A DNA stretch of 64,000 nt from the NCBI RefSeq assembly GCF_048418805.1, contig NC_132790.1, positions 73,600,501 through 73,664,500 on the forward strand, written 5' to 3'. Each line of letters begins with the position of its first letter. Position 1 is the stretch's first letter. Made by a program: the position numbers and the translations under genes. Origin of the DNA: Vulpes vulpes. Its lineage: Eukaryota; Chordata; Mammalia; Carnivora; Canidae. The notes beneath the pieces are model-generated. The model had not been told where the DNA came from. It saw only the letters and a program-made list of their open reading frames with translations, and did not search any database. This document shows positions 1 to 11,233 of this stretch, in pieces.

Positions 1-59
1 ATCAAGTCCCACATGGGGTTCCCTGCGAGGAGCCTGCTTCTCCCTCTGCCTATGTCTCT

Positions 60-98
<39 letters not shown>

Positions 99-131
99 GA
101 ATAAATAAATAAATCTTTTTAAAAAAATAAA
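1..131 (+). mobile_element. SINEC (CAN SINE), 5' part cut by window edge
   Basis: Starts inside the tRNA-related region ('atcaagtcccacat') and runs through 'ggagcctgcttctccctctg', a CT tract (about 61-90) and the tail 'atgaataaataaataaatc'. This is the standard order of a plus-strand CAN SINE. The head lies outside the window. Confidence 0.93.
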
Positions 132-574
132 GAAGAAAACTTCGCTTGACATAATGCTAATAGATTATACCACTCATTTAGGATTTGTACTTTCCCTGTT
201 TTACCTCAGTCTATAATTGGCATCATAGTAAAATATTAAAACTAGAATGTGACCTTGAATTGCAATTCTTTGTGTGCTCTCTTAATTCCTACCACCAATC
301 ACCTCATTTATGGCTCAGACTATAAACTACTTTGGGGCAAAATTAGTTTCTAGCCATCACTATTTCTCCATTGCCTTTTCCAAGGCTTGGCACATAGAAG
401 TTGATAAGTATTTATTGAATTAAGATGATTTAATACATTTTTCCAAAATAAGTTCCATTAACTTATTCCCAGAAGAAGCAAAATAAGGGTTCCAAAGCCA
501 AGATCCTGGAAACTGTAACCCCTCTCTTCTTGGGAATCATAACACATGTTAGCATATTAAAGAACCTGCAAAAT
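132..574. other. Unassigned sequence
   Basis: AT-rich single-copy-looking sequence between two SINEs. No gene, exon or repeat family recognised. Confidence 0.5.
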
Positions 575-741
575 CGGGATGCCTGGGTAGGTCAATGATT
601 GAGCGGCTGCCTTTGGCTCAGGGCATGATCCCAGGATCTGGGATCAAGTCCCACATTGGGCTTCTTGCATGGAGCCTGCTTCTCCCTCTGCCTGGGTCTC
701 TGCCTCTCTATGTCTCTCGTGAATAAATAAATTTTTAAAAT
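575..741 (+). mobile_element. SINEC, full length
   Basis: Head 'gggatgcctgggtagg', B-box-like 'gggatcaagtccc', 'ggagcctgcttctccctctg' and an AT-rich tail. A TSD 'ctgcaaaat' occurs at 566-574 and again at 742-750. The CT tract is short. Confidence 0.93.
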
Positions 742-787
742 CTGCAAAATATTGCAGTTAGGACACCTGTTTAAAATTATTTAACCT

Positions 788-990
788 GGGGTGCCTGGGT
801 GGCTTAGCTGGCTAAGTGTCTGCCTTTAGCTCAGGTCATGATTCCAGAGTCCTGGGATCGAGCCCCACACTAGGCTCTCTGCTTAGCCGGGAGACTGTTT
901 CTCCCTCTGCCACTGCTTGTGTGTGCGCTCGCGCTCTCTCTCTCTCTCTCTCTCAAATAAGTAAATAAATGAAATTTAAAAATAAATAAA
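788..990 (+). mobile_element. Older SINEC subfamily copy
   Basis: Head 'ggggtgcctgggtggc', 'gggatcgagccccacac', then 'tttctccctctgccactgc' and a (CT)n tract before 'caaataagtaaataaatg'. The 'cactgcttgtgtgtg' middle marks an older subfamily. Imperfect TSD 'aaaattatttaacct' / 'aaaatcatttagcct' flanks it. Confidence 0.9.
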
Positions 991-1254
991 ATCATTTAGC
1001 CTAAGATTTTTCTATTCAAGAACTTTTATTAATGGGGTAATTATGGTGTTATTATCCACATCTGGACATCTCTGAGAGTGAAATGGGACACTATTAATAA
1101 TTATACCAGGAAATGGGAAAAAACTGGGCCTATATGAAATAAGTTGGACATATAGTCATTCTACCTATGGACAGAAATGTGGAAATTACCATAACTACTC
1201 TTACACTCTTACACGGATCAAAGCTTAGGAAACAATGATTAGCCTAAATTCCTG

Positions 1255-1375
1255 AATTTTACTGATGAGAAACATGAGGCCACAGAGAAATTCAATTACT
1301 TCCCATTGGCAAGCCCCTTGGAACCCAGTTAAGAGATAGAACTGTGAATAAAATTCAAGTTGTTGGAATGTCCTT
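1255..1375 (-). repeat. MIR fragment
   Basis: Reads like the reverse complement of the MIR core ('tttactgatgagaaacatgagg...cacagagaaattcaattactt...'). Strongly diverged. Confidence 0.5.
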
Positions 1376-2617
1376 TCCAAATCAGTTTCTGATTTGTTGA
1401 CTCTTGAAATTAAAACAATTATTTGCCTGTATTTTCACAAAGAAGAAAAGAAACTCTAGATTTACTTGGTTCTCTCAGAACAGCATTTTGTCACATAGGA
1501 AGCACCAATTTTATGTAGATGTAAATGTAAATCAGATGTCAGCTGGAGATCCCTTGTCTCTTTGGAGAGCTAGGAATAATTGTCTTGAACTCTCAACAAT
1601 TCCAACACTAGGGGGTGCGGGGCTAGGGCAAAGTTCTCCTCTAGTTTCTGGAACTTCTCACAGGGCCTATTGCTCATGGCCACCTCTACCTTCTGGACTC
1701 ATGGTTTCTCTGTAACATACTACATTAACCTAGTCACAAAGCTACGTTCACTTGCCCAAAAACAGATACACCCTCACAAATTCTTAAAAGATTTTGAAAA
1801 TTTTTGTAGAGGAAAAAGAAAGGATTTACTTCACAGCAAAGCAAATGAGAGTCACAATTAAGCGATAACATTTTCTTTTTAAGCCCTGGAGACATAAGCT
1901 ATAGCATTTTAAAAATATTTGTTGGCTCTCCATGCTATGAATTTTCCCTGGCCCTCATCTTCTTATCATCTTCTGGTTATTCATCCCTACTCCTCTATCC
2001 TTCTCTTCCCTCCTTCTATCCTCTCTCCTCTTCCCTACTAGGTATTTGACCACAAATTCTTTCCCTTATGCTCATAAAAAAAAAAAAATAACTTCCCTTT
2101 GTCCTACCCTACCTTAGCATCACCTAATATCCTTACCTGTGATATGATTCTAGTGTGGGGAATGGTTTTTTTGAGGGAAGGTCCTCTGTCCCAATCATTT
2201 CTTCCAATGAAGATAGAGCGTGCTTTAAAAGGAAAACAGGTAAAAGTCATATTCTGTGTCTCATTGAGCTATAGCTCCACAGAAAGGTAATTACATAATT
2301 ACATTTACTCAGTGTGCAAGCAATGAAAACATAAAGAAATGGACAAATAGAAGAGACTTCTCAGAGTAAGAAGCCACAGGTATTGGTAGTTGATGAAGAG
2401 GAACAATCAAGTATAATTATTCTCTCTAGGTCTTTGGCTTGCACAGCTGGAAAGTAGGGAGCCCCATTTACAAAGACAGTGGGCCTGAGGAAGGAGCAGG
2501 CTCAGAAGCGAATATAATGAGGTTGGTTTTGGAGACATCAGATATGAGTGCCCATGAGACAACCTCTGGGAGATGCTTCCTAGCCAGGTCAATGTGTGAG
2601 TTTGACACTCAGGACAG
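1376..2617. other. Unassigned sequence with short simple tracts
   Basis: A pyrimidine-rich stretch lies near 1965-2040 and an A-run near 2077-2088. The open frames here are 60-103 codons, overlap on both strands and show no recognisable domain. Confidence 0.45.
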
Positions 2618-2826
2618 TGACAGTAAGGGCATGGGCTTTGGATTCAGAATTAACTGGCTCTGAGTTCTAGCTCTCTTGTTTAACAGGTGTGTGCCTTGAG
2701 CAAACTACTGAAATTCTCCACATCTCTATCTCTTCATCTGTACAATAAGACTTACTATTATACTTCTACACTGAGAAGATATCTCAGGATACCTCAGATA
2801 ACATGTATGAAACTCTTAGCACAGCT
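2618..2826 (+). repeat. MIR
   Basis: Follows the MIR consensus order: 'gggcatgggctttggattcag', 'tggctctgagttctagctct', 'gtgtgccttgagcaaactac', 'tcttcatctgtacaataaga', then 'aaactcttagcacagctgaat'. Confidence 0.85.
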
Positions 2827-2849
2827 GAATAAAAATAAGTAATTCAAAA

Positions 2850-3076
2850 GATATTTAGCACTTCCTATATACCACTGAGCTAAGCATCTTATATATATTT
2901 ACCCATTTAATCTTCACAACAGTCCTGTATCATATACAATATTATTCTCTCCACTTTAAAGATGAGGGAACAAATGTGGAAAAGGTACATAGTTTTTAAT
3001 ACTTGTAAAGCAAGATGTGATAGATCTGAACCCAAGCAGTCTGGCTTCAGAGCATGCATAATTAACCAGTGCATTG
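2850..3076 (-). repeat. MIR
   Basis: Reverse-complement MIR: 'tttagcacttcctatatacc', 'atttaatcttcacaacagtc', 'ccactttaaagatgagggaa', 'gaacccaagcagtctggctt'. It lies directly after the plus-strand MIR. Confidence 0.85.
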
Positions 3077-3169
3077 GACTTTCTCTTAATGTTAGCTAGA
3101 ATTATTATAATTATAGCCTTATAAGTCCCCAGAAAATGATGTGGGAGCATGTGAGTAACTAAATAATGA

Positions 3170-3395
3170 TATTAATAATAGCTAACTTTTATTGAATGCT
3201 TATTCTTTGTAATGCTAAATATTTTAAATGGATATCTCAACAGTTGAATTTTCTCAACTGTCCCATAATGTAGGTACTATAATTTCTCTGATTTTGAAGA
3301 GGAAGAAACAGGCATGGAAAATGTAAGTGGTCCTGACCAATGTCACAGATAAATAACGGGGTCTGATTCAAAACCAGACAACTGACTGTCACATT
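3170..3395 (-). repeat. MIR
   Basis: Third MIR in a row, reverse orientation: 'tattgaatgcttattctttg', 'ataatgtaggtactataatt', 'gaagaggaagaaacaggcat', then 'gtctgattcaaaaccagaca'. Confidence 0.75.
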
Positions 3396-4284
3396 CTAAA
3401 ATGAAATATCAGAGAGGCAAAGAAGGGAATGTAAAGATGAGAAGAAGGTATAAGACAGAGTTATGAAGAATACATGATTCCACCATTCTGTTATGAAATC
3501 TTTTTAAATGTAAGCAAATCACCTTTCACTGCATTTGCTCACGGTGCCACCATGAGCACTTATCTCACAGGGATATAAGCCCTACCATTGCAGGAACCCT
3601 CACTCATCCCCTTGAGCATCCAGTGCCTTCAACAGCCCTCCTATAAACATCTGCAGAATTAAACAAACAAGAAAGGATTGGGAAGATGGAAGTCAGGGAA
3701 GAGACCCAGACACATAGGGGCATGAGAAGGAGCAAGGAGGCAGCAACAAGAGAAAGCATCTTGCCCTGTCTCCTAACTAGACATAGAATGGGATGAGAAG
3801 TAAAATTCCATTTTAGATCATTCTGCCACCTTGTAGGTTTTAGAAATCAAGAGTTTTGTAAAGGAGGTAGTGAGGCACCTATGTCTGGAAGGGAGAAAAA
3901 GAGCTTCTACTAGACATGACAATGGTGGGGAAAGAAGGAGGGCATTCTAAGGTGCATGTGGGAGCCACTGTCTATTTTCTGATGAATATAATGAAAAAGT
4001 TAAAGAACTCCACAGGGCCTATGATGAAGAACATTATGTGCCATTCAAAGGAATTCAGGCTTTAGCCTGGACAGTAAGGGCCTCACACTCAAAAGCCCTT
4101 AAGAGCCAGGCCAGATTGAGGTTAACCTCCATGTCAGGTTGGAGAGCATATGCCCTGTCAGTAGAAACAGCCTCCACTCGGCTTCAGCCTTCTGGTGACA
4201 TACTGGAATGCAGACCCACTGTGGCCAGATATCCAACCCCCCATGATGAACCAGCAATCTACATTTTTGTGCAAAATAACCCCA
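3396..4284. other. Unassigned sequence
   Basis: No exon-like or repeat structure recognised. The 86-codon open frame at 4038-4298 has no known domain and is opposed by another open frame on the other strand. Confidence 0.4.
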
Positions 4285-4620
4285 GTTTTAAGTTCTGACA
4301 AAGGAAAATTACTGAATGTTTTTAAGCAGAGAAGTAATAGCATCACATTTTTATTTTAAAAGATTACTTGTACACCCATAAGGAGGACTGACTAAAAACC
4401 TTGTAGCCACATTCTAGTAGTAACCATACTAGCTTATTACAATTAGACTGGTAAGCCTCAAGAAGCCTAAGCCAATGCTAAGGTAGGAAAAAAGAGTTTA
4501 TAATTATGAAATTTTAGGCAGTAGAAAAACTAGACTTTTTAACTGAATGGAAGTAGTGGATAACAATGAGAGGGAGAAGTTGAAGACTTTTTCTGCCTAA
4601 AATTGCATGAATTTGAATGG
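4285..4620 (-). repeat. Probable L2 (LINE-2) fragment
   Basis: 'actgaatgtttttaagcaga' followed by 'gaagtaatag' resembles the reverse-complement L2 3' region. The rest is too diverged for a firm call. Confidence 0.35.
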
Positions 4621-5145
4621 AAAAGCTGAGTCCACTCAGACATGTTAATTGCAATACTCCTATAAAATATCCAAAAGGTAATGAATGATGCTATTTAAAA
4701 TAAAATTATGAAAATCATGTAACAACTTGATAAAGTGATCCTGCATTGCCAAATGAGGAAATGAGCACAAATATATATCTATGCTATGATTACAAAAATA
4801 TCCAATGTCATATAAATTATATATGCATACAAATGCTGAATGTAATTTTGAAAAATGAAAATGGTTTAATTTGTTGAAATGACAAGATTTTAAGAGTTTT
4901 TTTCTCCTTCCATTTATTATATTGTGATCTTGTAAAACTTGTTTTGCAGTAAAAATAACAAAAAGATGGGAAATAGTTTCTGTGCGAATTAAGAGAAGAC
5001 AAGCTTGCTATAAACTAAAGAATTTAGGAGAGGCTTGCTGGAGAAGGTGAGGCTCGAATAAGCCCTGAAGGACTAGAAAGTAATTATTGCCTAAAGATGA
5101 ATGTTTCCCATGTTTCTCCTTGGAAAATTTACTTCCAGGGACAAA

Positions 5146-5167
5146 AACACACACACACACACACACA
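5146..5167. repeat. (CA)n microsatellite
   Basis: About 11 uninterrupted CA units. Confidence 0.95.
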
Positions 5168-5299
5168 ATTCTACTATATATTCTGGCAAAGGATAAACAA
5201 AGCCAATTGCAACCTTGAAACTAATCTAATTTGCAACGAATAATCCATTCTGAATTTTTAAAAGATGAACCCCTTTCTTTCACTTAAAAGATTATTTTA

Positions 5300-5390
5300 G
5301 GGGTACATGGGTAGCTTAGTCAGTTAAGCTGCTGCCTTCAGTTCAGGTCATGATCTAGGGCTTCTGGAATTGACCTCCACCTCAGGAGCT
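5300..5390 (+). mobile_element. SINEC, 3'-truncated and diverged
   Basis: Head 'ggggtacatgggtagcttag' and 'ttcagttcaggtcatgatct' match the tRNA-related region. The CT tract and tail are absent. Confidence 0.75.
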
Positions 5391-6500
5391 GGCATTATTA
5401 TCGACACACCTCTTTTGTGTTTTCATTTTGTTGTTGACTAAAAAAGTATATTTTTAAGATCACCCATGCCTTTCTAACAAATGAGTTTATCACTCAGAAG
5501 CAGCCAAGCCAAAGAATAGTGGAATGATGTGTTAAAGGCTCCACTAAGGTGCCAGCTCAGGAACAATACACTGAAGATTTGACACTGTGGCCTCCATAGC
5601 TACACCAAAACTTGACATGTGATGATATGTCTCCAATAATTTGAATACAAAAGTCCAAGAACAAAGAGGAATGAGAGTGTCGCCTCTTATCACACCAAAT
5701 AGCCCACTTGTGGCATTTATGTTTTCAATTCTGCAACCTAAGGCTCTGTGGGGTTACAGATTCTAATTCCCAGAAGAACACTTGCCAAGGGATGTAATGA
5801 TGGTTCCACTGAACAAGAAGCCACACCTACCACTGGTACAGTTTGATCTCTCCATGACATGGCAATTGCAAAAAGGAGTTAGGTACTGGCAAATCAACCT
5901 CAGTAGCCATAAGACCTTAGGGTTGCTTCTACACAATGTCTAAGACTACAAATGCTCATTAAGACACCTCAGTATTTTCATATCCAGTACTAACCATCAT
6001 TGACCAACAGTAACAACCATTATCCAATAACGCAGGGCAACAAAGGGCTTAAAATCCTCAGAATGAAGGTCACCCGACTACGCAGGCATACCAGTGGAAG
6101 TACTTGTAGAGGGTGAGGAAATCTATAATGGAATGTGAAGGAGAGAAATGATAGATCTCAATTATAGCCCAGGACAAACTACAAAAGCAGGGTCTGTAGT
6201 GGCTTTCCATTGACTTCCCGCTTTGTCTCTTCTACGAAAATGCACCTTGAAAGTGACTCTGATTGACTGAACTTGTACCTCTACTTTCCAGGAAGATGTC
6301 CTCTTGTTTTACAAACAACAGAAAAATGTTGTTCCCATATTTTTGTTCATGAACCACATATAATTAGAGGGCATAAATGGATCTCAATGGTGCAAGGGGA
6401 AGACTGTAAGACACCTTTTTGCAATTTACAGATTGTATTGGCTTCCCTTATCCTCCAGACAGCTGCCACCACAACCAACATACTCAGAATTTTTGCTACT
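5391..6500. other. Unclassified old sequence, possibly LTR-element interior
   Basis: About 1.1 kb without a gene. It lies directly upstream of a probable LTR end and could be the decayed interior of an old ERVL-like element, but I recognise no conserved protein motif. Open frames are at most 76 codons. Confidence 0.25.
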
Positions 6501-6977
6501 TGAGGCCAACCAGCCACACTCTCATGCTTGTCTTCTCCTGCCTCTTTCTAACTCGGATTCAAATGAAATGCCACACCGAAGATCATTTATTTTGACTTCT
6601 GAGAAGCTGCTGAAGATGTTGGATGGTGCAACAGTAGTGCTGAGGAGCAAACTATGGGCCAAATTTTGATCAATAAGAAGCAAGAGATGGAAACGAACCA
6701 GGCAGATAAATTCTGTCTCCTTTCTCCCTCCAACGGAATGTTCTGAATCATGTTTCACCATGCAGCCTGGCCAAGTGGCCAACTTGCTAAGTGACATACT
6801 ATCCCCTTCAACTCCTTTAAAAAGTAATAGCCTGCATGTTACCTTGCACTCACTGCTTACCATCCTTTATTTCCCTTTTCTCCCACTCTTGCTGTCCTAG
6901 GACTTGTATCTCTCAAATAAAACATCTGCACTTAGTCCTTGCCTCAGATTCTATTTCTAGAGAGCCTAGGTTAAACA
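6501..6977 (+). mobile_element. Probable old LTR (ERVL/MaLR-like), 3' part
   Basis: The end looks like an LTR 3' end: an AATAAA signal at about 6916-6922, then 'cttgcctcagattctatttc' and a final 'gcctaggttaaaca'. The upstream boundary is uncertain. No coding potential. Confidence 0.4.
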
Positions 6978-7320
6978 GCTACATTATTCAGACTCCTTTG
7001 AAGTTAGATGTGACCATGTAACTGAATTCTAAACAATGGATTACAAGGAGAAATTATGTATCCCACTTCCAAACCTGACACATACAAATCTGCTCTTTTC
7101 CTAAACAAACTAACTAGAAAGAAAAAAGAAGGAAAAACTGGAGCCATTTGGAAGCCTCTACATGGCAGAGCCTCTGTTAGCCTGAGTTCCTGAATGATAG
7201 TGACTTGTTCACATTCCCACTACTATTACATGATCAAAAAATAAGCTTCTATTACATCTGAACCATTATATATTTGAAGTCTACTGGTCATTGCAATCAG
7301 CGTACCCTAGTTAACAGACT
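6978..7320 (+). mobile_element. MLT1-like LTR fragment
   Basis: 'gatgtgaccatgtaactgaa' with 'ttctaaacaatgg', 'cccacttccaaacctgacac', 'atggcagagcctctgttagc', 'ctgagttcctgaatgatag' and 'aataagcttctattacatct' follow in the order typical of an old MaLR-type LTR. Confidence 0.5.
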
Positions 7321-7419
7321 TAAACCAGTAACTATTAAAGTTATTAAACCAGTAACTTGAAATTAGTAAAGATCAAGATTCTAAAAAAGGTATGATGCAA
7401 AAGCTGGGAGTCACATGTT

Positions 7420-7441
7420 CCTCATTCATTCATTCATTCAT
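7420..7441. repeat. (CATT)n short tandem repeat
   Basis: About five 'cattcatt' style units. Confidence 0.85.
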
Positions 7442-7546
7442 GTGCCTGCTTGCCTGAAACCACATATTATTTGTAAATTTGTGTAAATTAAGTAAAACAA
7501 CAGTCATGATTCATTTCTCCAAAATTTACAGTTAATAGATCTTCTT

Positions 7547-7970
7547 TAAAAGCCATTCCCTCCAGTTCCATCCACGTTGAAGCAAATGGTAGGTATTTGT
7601 CATTTCTAATGGCTGAGTAATATTCCATTGTATACATAAACCACATCTTCTTTATCCATTCATCTTTCGATGGACTCATTCATTTGGGGAATATAAATAA
7701 TAGTGAAAGGGAATAGAAGGGAAGGGAGAAGAAATGGGTAGGAAATATCAGAAAGGGAGACAGAACATGAAGACTCCTAACTCTGGGAAATGAACTAGGG
7801 GTGGTGGAAGGGGAGGAGGGCAGGGGGTAGGGGTGAATGGGTGACAGGGGGGCACTTGATGGGATGAGCACTGGGTGTTATTCTATATGTTGGCAAATTG
7901 AACACCAATAAAAAATAAATTTATTATTAAAAAAAATAAAAATAAAAAGATAAAAATAAAAGCCATTCCC
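7547..7970 (+). mobile_element. Young canine LINE-1, 3' end with 5' inversion (twin priming)
   Basis: TSDs 'taaaagccattccc' occupy 7547-7560 and 7957-7970. Positions 7561 to about 7674 are the reverse complement of the LINE-1 ORF2 3' end; the minus strand reads the protein stretch 'WFMYTMEYYSAIRNDKY'. From about 7675 the element runs in plus orientation through its 3' UTR to 'aacaccaataaaaaataaat' and an A-rich tail. Compared with the copy at 24.3-25.1 kb, about 55 bp are missing at the inversion junction. This is the classic product of twin priming. It encodes nothing functional. Confidence 0.93.
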
Positions 7971-8737
7971 ACCCAGTCACCCATTAACCCCTCTTCTCAC
8001 ACCTCCAGGGGAAAAAAAAAAACAAATGATCTGAATTGGCAGGTGCTCGTCTGCATAAACGCTTTTGTGTACGTTTTACTAACAAAGGCTACAATCCTAG
8101 AAATGCAAGAGAAACTAAGCTAGATGCAATCACTGAAACTAACAGACTTCTTCATTTCTACGCTACATGTTACCCACAAATGAGAGCAATTTTTCTCTAA
8201 AAAGTAAAAAAAGTCCCCATGTGAGGAACACTTCATTTTTGATATTACAGTAAATGATGCCCTCCAATCTTAAAAACTCAGGAGAACACTGCGGCACATA
8301 ACAATTACTCCCATTTGTGGTTGCTGTTTAATCTCAGTCTTACTCTTAATATAAACAACTCAAAAATCTCTACCCACTTCATTCTCTTTCTCCCTCTTGG
8401 AACCCACATTATCACTCTCTAAAGGTAAGCTGGTGTGATATAGTGTAAATAGTAAAGTTCCTGTCTTTCTCTCCCAGTTCTGTATTCAGTAAGAAAGAAC
8501 AGATGCTGGAGCAGTCATGTGCTAATAACTGATGGCAGCAGCATCCCAGAGAAGCTGTGAAAGAAAGGTATAATCCAAACCAAAGACCAGGGAGGAGATG
8601 AGTCAGGAGTACAGGACAAAGTCAACATCTGTGGCTTCTGCTGGAGGGAAAGGAATAGTTCATAAATCTTGCTAGATCTCAACCTCATTAATAGGACATC
8701 TTAAATGGAGGAAAAACTGCACATTATCTTTATTTGT
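7971..8737. other. Unassigned sequence
   Basis: No exon-like open frame or repeat family recognised. Confidence 0.45.
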
Positions 8738-8885
8738 CCATTCAACATATATTCACTGGGAACTTACTATGCTTAGAACTCACTATATACTAGGTGCAAT
8801 CAACACTGCAGGGTAGAAGATAATTAGATATCTGTTCTATTGAAGCTTGTGGTCTAGTCTAGAAACTCCAGACTACACTTTCAGT
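8738..8885 (-). repeat. L2 3' end
   Basis: Reverse-complement L2 tail: 'ccattcaacatatattcact', 'aacttactatgcttagaact', then 'caacactgcagggtagaaga' and 'gaagcttgtggtctagtcta'. Confidence 0.7.
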
Positions 8886-9564
8886 AAGTTAAAAGTACCA
8901 AGGGATTCATTCCCACCAGCTTTCCTAGGAAAAAATAAATTATAAAAGTGATTATTATTATTATCCTAAACATCACTTCTAAAACTTCTAAAAGTGTCCT
9001 TTAATGGCTTAAGATATAAATCTCAAAACTCTGGCTTCTGAACTAAAAATCAAAACAGAAGTTCTGCTAAATTGAAATTCCCTACCATCTATCCAGGTTC
9101 TTTCCTCGCCTAAGATCTTTAAATACACTATCTGATTTTTTTAAATGAACTCTTTTCACATATCAGGAAGAAGTGTGATGTGAAAAAGTGCTATGTTGGT
9201 TTACAGATTAAATATATCTTTTTGCTAATTCAAGTATCAGGTATGAGCTTGGAAACTTCATCTGTCACAGATGGTATTTTGCAAATCAAAGACTGCTAGC
9301 ACAAGGAGAATGGGTACAATGGCTGGTTCTTCTCTCAGAAAGACAATGGCTCAGGCATAATGGCGAGCAGTATGCATAGCAGATAAAGCAGTGGGATGAG
9401 GTGAAAGGAAGACAGGCAGTCCCTCGCACATACTAAAAGCAACCCTGAATGTGATAATGGCTTGGTAGTATATTATTTTTAATATCCTTATCAGAGATGC
9501 ATAATGATATACTGATATCTGAAGCAATATGAGTCTAGAATTTGCTTTAAAATAGGTCATTAAA
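8886..9564. other. Unassigned sequence
   Basis: AT-rich, with no recognised gene. It may include decayed LINE-1 sequence leading into the fragment that follows. Confidence 0.4.
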
Positions 9565-9668
9565 GGACCACAAAATGTTGGTATTTGTTAAAACTAGGTC
9601 ATGGGTAGTACTTGGGTAAAATCTATTTTGTGTGCTTGAAAATTTTCATTATAAAATATCTTTTAAAA
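9565..9668 (+). repeat. Old LINE-1 (L1M-type) 3' end
   Basis: 'ctaggtcatgggtagtactt' then 'gtgtgcttgaaaattttcat' and 'tataaaatatctttta' resemble the last 100 bp of old L1M elements. Confidence 0.5.
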
Positions 9669-9876
9669 GAGCTACACACTGGGTCAGAAAGTTATATACA
9701 GCTGAGGTACCAAGCTATGAGCCTCTAACTGTAGCAGCTGCTACAGCACCAATAAATAGAGAATTCATGAATCTTTATTGCTCCTTATCACTGAGGCATT
9801 GCTGCATAGAGTGGGAAGGTTCCTCTTATTTGGGGGAGGAGAGCCATGATGCAGTAAAACATAGGATCACAATTGT

Positions 9877-10700
9877 TCTTTTTTCTAGTACCTCAGAGGC
9901 AGTAGGCTGCTTCAAGATGAAGCTGAACATCTTTTACCCAGCTACTGGCTGCCAGAAACTCATTGAAGTAGATGATGAACTCAAACTTCATACCTGTTAT
10001 GAGAAGTGTATGGCCACAGACGCTGCTGATGCTCCTCTGAGTGAAGAATAGAAGGGTTACGTGGTCCAAATCAGTGGTGCTGATGACAGACAAGGCTTCC
10101 CCATGAAGCAGGAGGTCCTGACCCACAGCCATGTCCACCTGCTGCTGAGTGAGGGGCGTTCCTGCTACAGACCAGGGAGGACCGGAGAAAGAAAGTGCAG
10201 AGCTGTTCAGGGTTGCCTTGTGGATGCCAGTCTCAGTGCTCTCAACTTGGTCATTGTGAAAAAGGGGAGAAGGACCTTCCTGGGCCTACTGATACTACTA
10301 CGCCTTCTCACGGGGAGTCCAAAAGAGCTAGGAGAATCCACAAACTCTTCAGTCTCTCTAAAGAAGATGAAGCCTACTAGTATGTTGTGAGAAAGCTCCT
10401 AAAAAAAAAAGGTGAGTAACCTAGAACCAAAGCAGCCAAGACTCGGCATCTTGTCATGTCCCATGTCCTCCAACAACAAACAACAATATGTTGCTTTGAG
10501 GAAACAGGGTACTAAGAAAATAAGGAAGAGGCTGCAGAATAGGCTAAACTTTTGGCCAAGAGAATGAAGGAAGCCAAAAAAAAAAAAAAAAAAAAATTGC
10601 CAGGAACAGATTACCAAGAGACAGAAGCTGTCTCTACTTCTTAGTCTGACTCCAGTCAAAAAGGAGATTTTCTAAAAGAGAGTTACAAATAAGCAAGAAC
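9877..10700 (+). pseudogene. RPS6: Processed pseudogene of ribosomal protein S6
   Basis: This is an intronless, decayed copy of the mRNA for the 40S subunit protein eS6, normally 249 residues. A 5' UTR remnant precedes the ATG at 9917. The first 44 codons read clearly as S6 (MKLNIFYPATGCQKLIEVDD...). The conserved Trp codon after the EE pair is a TAG stop at 10049-10051. The same frame continues (QGFPMKQ, SCYRPGRTGER, LNLVIVKKG) to a one-base frameshift near 10262-10268, after which S6 residues continue in another frame (RRIHKLFSLSKED). Toward the C-terminus, codons before 'aggaacagattaccaagaga' have been replaced by an A-run at 10577-10598. There are no introns and I see no promoter. No clear TSD or poly(A) tail was found, so the ends are approximate. 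It cannot make S6. Confidence 0.95.
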
Positions 10701-11233
10701 AGACATACAGACATTAAAAGATAATAATAAGATCACAGTCTTTGTTCTCCGCACAAACCTATCCCAGAAGCCACTCATCTTTCTCTTAATACAGTTGACA
10801 GAATATCAGAACCATAGAACCCATTGCTCTTTACCACACCTGCGGCTTCACGTACCTTACTGACCACAAAAGGCACTTGCCAACCAATTCATGTTAATCT
10901 AATCCTATTTTCATCTATTTCATCCCTATCCAAACTTGTACATGGCCACCTCTACTATGATATATTTCTCATTCACATTACTTAAGCAAGCAATATTTTT
11001 CCATAATATCATGAATATTCAGTATGAGGACACTCTCACCAGCTAATGCTTATTGTCCCCTAAAAAAATGAACCCACATTTGCATTGACCCAAATCCTTC
11101 TCTTCAACCACTGTTTCCTAACTTCCTAACACCCATAGGGGACCCAGCCCAGTGCTGGGCTGCCTCTTGGCAAACAGTCCTTGGTTTTTCCTTATTGAGC
11201 TACCAAATAATGCCAGGATTCAAGTATGAACAC
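10701..11233. other. Unassigned sequence
   Basis: No gene or repeat recognised. The first 40 bases may contain the end of the S6 3' UTR. Confidence 0.45.

Noticed and set aside
1..131. tRNA genes within the SINE heads
   Set aside because: The SINEs derive from tRNA-Lys and keep box-like motifs, but none folds as an intact tRNA with an acceptor stem.
9893..10138. Minus-strand 81-codon open frame over the RPS6 region
   Set aside because: Antisense shadow of the S6 retrocopy.
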